Shown here: positions 13,750-14,989 of the stretch, piece after piece | How the letters are laid out: every line of letters begins with the position of its first letter | Numbering within the stretch: position 1 is the stretch's first letter | NCBI GenBank assembly: GCA_013696265.1 | Contig: JACCYX010000282.1 | Coordinates: 1-14,989, forward strand | Source: Chloroflexia bacterium | GTDB taxonomy: Bacteria > Chloroflexota > Chloroflexia > Thermomicrobiales > UBA6265 | Direction of reading: 5' to 3' | DNA: 14,989 nt | Translations under genes and position numbers: made by a program | Notes under the pieces: model-generated | The model's database searches: none | Told to the model about the DNA's origin: nothing | What the model saw: only the letters and a program-made list of their open reading frames with translations

Positions 13750-14802
13750 CTAGCGCCGGATTTCGCGGCCGCTGGCGAGCGCCCGCTGATACAGGTGCAA
13801 CGCTTCGGCCACCCGTCCGGTGCCGCGCGCCACGCAGGTCAGCGGATCTTCGGCGCGGTGGACGGGCATCCGGAGTTCGCTCTGCAACCGCCGGTCGAGG
13901 CCCATCAGGAGCGCGCCGCCGCCGGCCAGCGTAATTCCGTGCTCCATGATGTCGGCCACCAGTTCTGGCGGCGTCTCCTCGATCGAGGTTTTCACGAGTT
14001 CGATAATCGTGTTCACCGGCTGGGAAATGGCGTCGCGCAACTCGACCGAGCTGACCTCGACCGACTTCGGCAAGCCGGTCAGCAGGTCGCGGCCCCGCAG
14101 CGGCACCCGCACCTCTTCCTCAAGGGGATAGGCAGAACCGGCGGCGATCTTGGCGTTCTCGGCGGTGCGGTCGCCGATCACGAGGTTGTGGTCGCGACGG
14201 GCGTACTGGATGATCGCGTCGTCGATCTCGTCGCCCGCGACCCGGATCGAGTGGTTGACCACGATCCCGCCCAGGGAAATGACGGCCACTTCCGTGGTTC
14301 CGCCGCCGATGTCGACGATCATGCTGCCGATCGGCTCGTTGATCGGCAACCCGGCGCCGATTGCGGCCGCCATCGGCTCCTCGATGGTGTACGCCTCACG
14401 GGCCCCGGCGGAAAGAGCGGCGTCCTTGGCGGCGCGCTTTTCCACTTCGGTCACCCCGCTGGGAATGCCGATCACCACCCGCGGGTGGGGCGCCATCAGG
14501 CGCTGCAGGTGAACCTTGCGGATGAAGTGGTGGAGCATCATCTCGACCGTGTCGAAATCGGCGATCACGCCATCCTTCAGCGGCCGGACGACAATGATCG
14601 AATCGGGAGCCTTGCCGTGCATCGCCTTGGCTTCCATGCCAACCCACAAAGCGCGTTTGGTCTTGGCGTCAATGGCCACTACGGAGGGTTCCGAGATAAC
14701 GATGCCCTTGCCTCGCACGTAGACGAGGGTGTTGGCGGTTCCGAGATCGATGCCGAGATCGCGGCTGAAAAAACCGAACAGGGATGAAAGCGGACGAAAC
14801 AA
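13750..14802 (-). CDS. mreB: Rod shape-determining protein MreB, actin-like ATPase
   Basis: This bacterial actin forms membrane-bound filaments that direct lateral cell-wall synthesis. The phosphate-1 loop is SRDLGIDLGTANTLVYVRGK near residue 13. The segments RPLKDGVIADFDTVEMMLHH, IGIPSGVTEVEKRA, TIEEPMAAAIGAGLPI and the phosphate-2 loop MIVDIGGGTTEVAVISLGG are classic, and GITLAGGGALLMGLD is the adenosine motif. I place the start at TTG 14800-14802 (350 aa) because GGAGG lies nine bases upstream; the in-frame ATG at 14821-14823 would add seven residues but lacks a ribosome-binding site. The N-terminus FRPLSSLFGFF may act as the membrane-binding amphipathic segment. It is the first gene of the mreB-mreC-murT-gatD unit, so its promoter probably drives all four. 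Confidence 0.95.
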   Translation of the reverse strand: MFRPLSSLFGFFSRDLGIDLGTANTLVYVRGKGIVISEPSVVAIDAKTKRALWVGMEAKAMHGKAPDSIIVVRPLKDGVIADFDTVEMMLHHFIRKVHLQRLMAPHPRVVIGIPSGVTEVEKRAAKDAALSAGAREAYTIEEPMAAAIGAGLPINEPIGSMIVDIGGGTTEVAVISLGGIVVNHSIRVAGDEIDDAIIQYARRDHNLVIGDRTAENAKIAAGSAYPLEEEVRVPLRGRDLLTGLPKSVEVSSVELRDAISQPVNTIIELVKTSIEETPPELVADIMEHGITLAGGGALLMGLDRRLQSELRMPVHRAEDPLTCVARGTGRVAEALHLYQRALASGREIRR

Positions 14803-14811
14803 GGTCGTGGA

Positions 14812-14816
14812 CCTCC
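14812..14816 (-). promoter_or_regulatory. Ribosome-binding site supporting a TTG start for mreB
   Basis: GGAGG on the minus strand is nine bases before TTG at 14802-14800 and lies inside the reading frame that would follow the ATG at 14823. The spacing is ideal for the TTG and impossible for the ATG. Confidence 0.6.
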
Positions 14817-14834
14817 GCAACATCGGTCATGTGC

Positions 14835-14863
14835 CATATGTTGTAGCTGTGACCGGGTAGCAA
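14835..14863 (-). promoter_or_regulatory. Weak candidate promoter of the mreB operon
   Basis: On the minus strand TTGCTA (complement of 14858-14863) and CATATG (complement of 14835-14840) are 17 bases apart, matching 4/6 and 3/6 of the sigma70 consensus. Its position about 10-15 bases before the ATG at 14823 is compatible with the downstream TTG start. The match is weak and the true promoter may lie beyond the edge. No other gene is evident in 14864-14989. Confidence 0.25.
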
Positions 14864-14989
14864 TGTATCGAGGAGTGCGATGGCACATGGAGTCATGCTG
14901 GAAACTGGCGGGTCTGATCGTCGTCCCTCTTGACGATTGAGGCCCCGTCTACCACCCTTCCAAAGCATGCGCTGTTCCGCGGCGATTGC

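Noticed and set aside
13678..14787. 369-codon plus-strand frame over mreB
   Set aside because: It is antisense to an unmistakable MreB sequence, and the translation is rich in H, D, R and G without domains.
14880..14933. 17-codon plus-strand frame (MAHGVMLETGGSDRRPS) with AGGAG upstream
   Set aside because: The spacing is short and nothing supports conservation or expression; the region more likely belongs to the mreB upstream sequence.

Overview
This is a GC-rich bacterial window. My best inference is a Chloroflexota genome of the Thermomicrobia/Sphaerobacter type. The reasons are the Tat-exported sugar-binding protein, the CO-dehydrogenase-like coxG/coxS/coxM genes, a murT-gatD pair next to mreBC in a GC-rich genome, and intergenic spacers filled with palindromic dispersed repeats. 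No rRNA, tRNA, CRISPR array, integrase or transposase gene was seen, so the lineage call rests on gene content and remains tentative.

Left part (1-3979). The 5' end of a leftward gene with a twin-arginine motif runs off the left edge. Divergent from it is a rightward carbohydrate ABC importer: a Tat-exported solute-binding protein (512-1804) and two MalF/MalG-type permeases (2121-3080 and 3077-3979, sharing ATGA). Two overlapping sigma70-like promoters with identical -10 hexamers precede the binding protein. A stem-loop, a 145-bp inverted-repeat element and a second stem-loop separate the binding protein from the permeases. No ATPase gene is present, so the importer probably uses a shared MsmK/MalK-type ATPase.

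Centre-left (3980-6840). A 222-bp nested palindrome and a GC hairpin fill the next spacer. Then come coxG, coxS and coxM homologues, encoding an SRPBCC accessory protein, a [2Fe-2S] subunit and an FAD subunit of a molybdenum hydroxylase. The catalytic large subunit (coxL) is missing: the next gene is an unrecognised 160-aa protein on the opposite strand. A perfect 9-bp inverted repeat lies between these convergent genes.

Centre-right (6841-10671). Another palindrome precedes a class A penicillin-binding protein (7158-9719) with glycosyltransferase and transpeptidase modules. It converges, with only 21 bp between stop codons, on an Lrp/AsnC-family regulator that carries an unusual basic C-terminal tail.

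Right part (10672-14802, all leftward). mreB, mreC, murT and gatD lie in transcription order, with mreC/murT overlapping by 8 bp and murT/gatD 11 bp apart. MreB and MreC organise the elongation machinery; MurT-GatD amidates D-glutamate of the lipid II stem peptide. With the nearby penicillin-binding protein, this half of the window is a cell-wall synthesis region. mreD is absent from its usual place after mreC.

The least explained material is the set of structured intergenic elements (1865-2009, 4020-4241, 6331-6365, 7040-7084) and the coxGSM set without coxL. I see no clear new multi-gene system.
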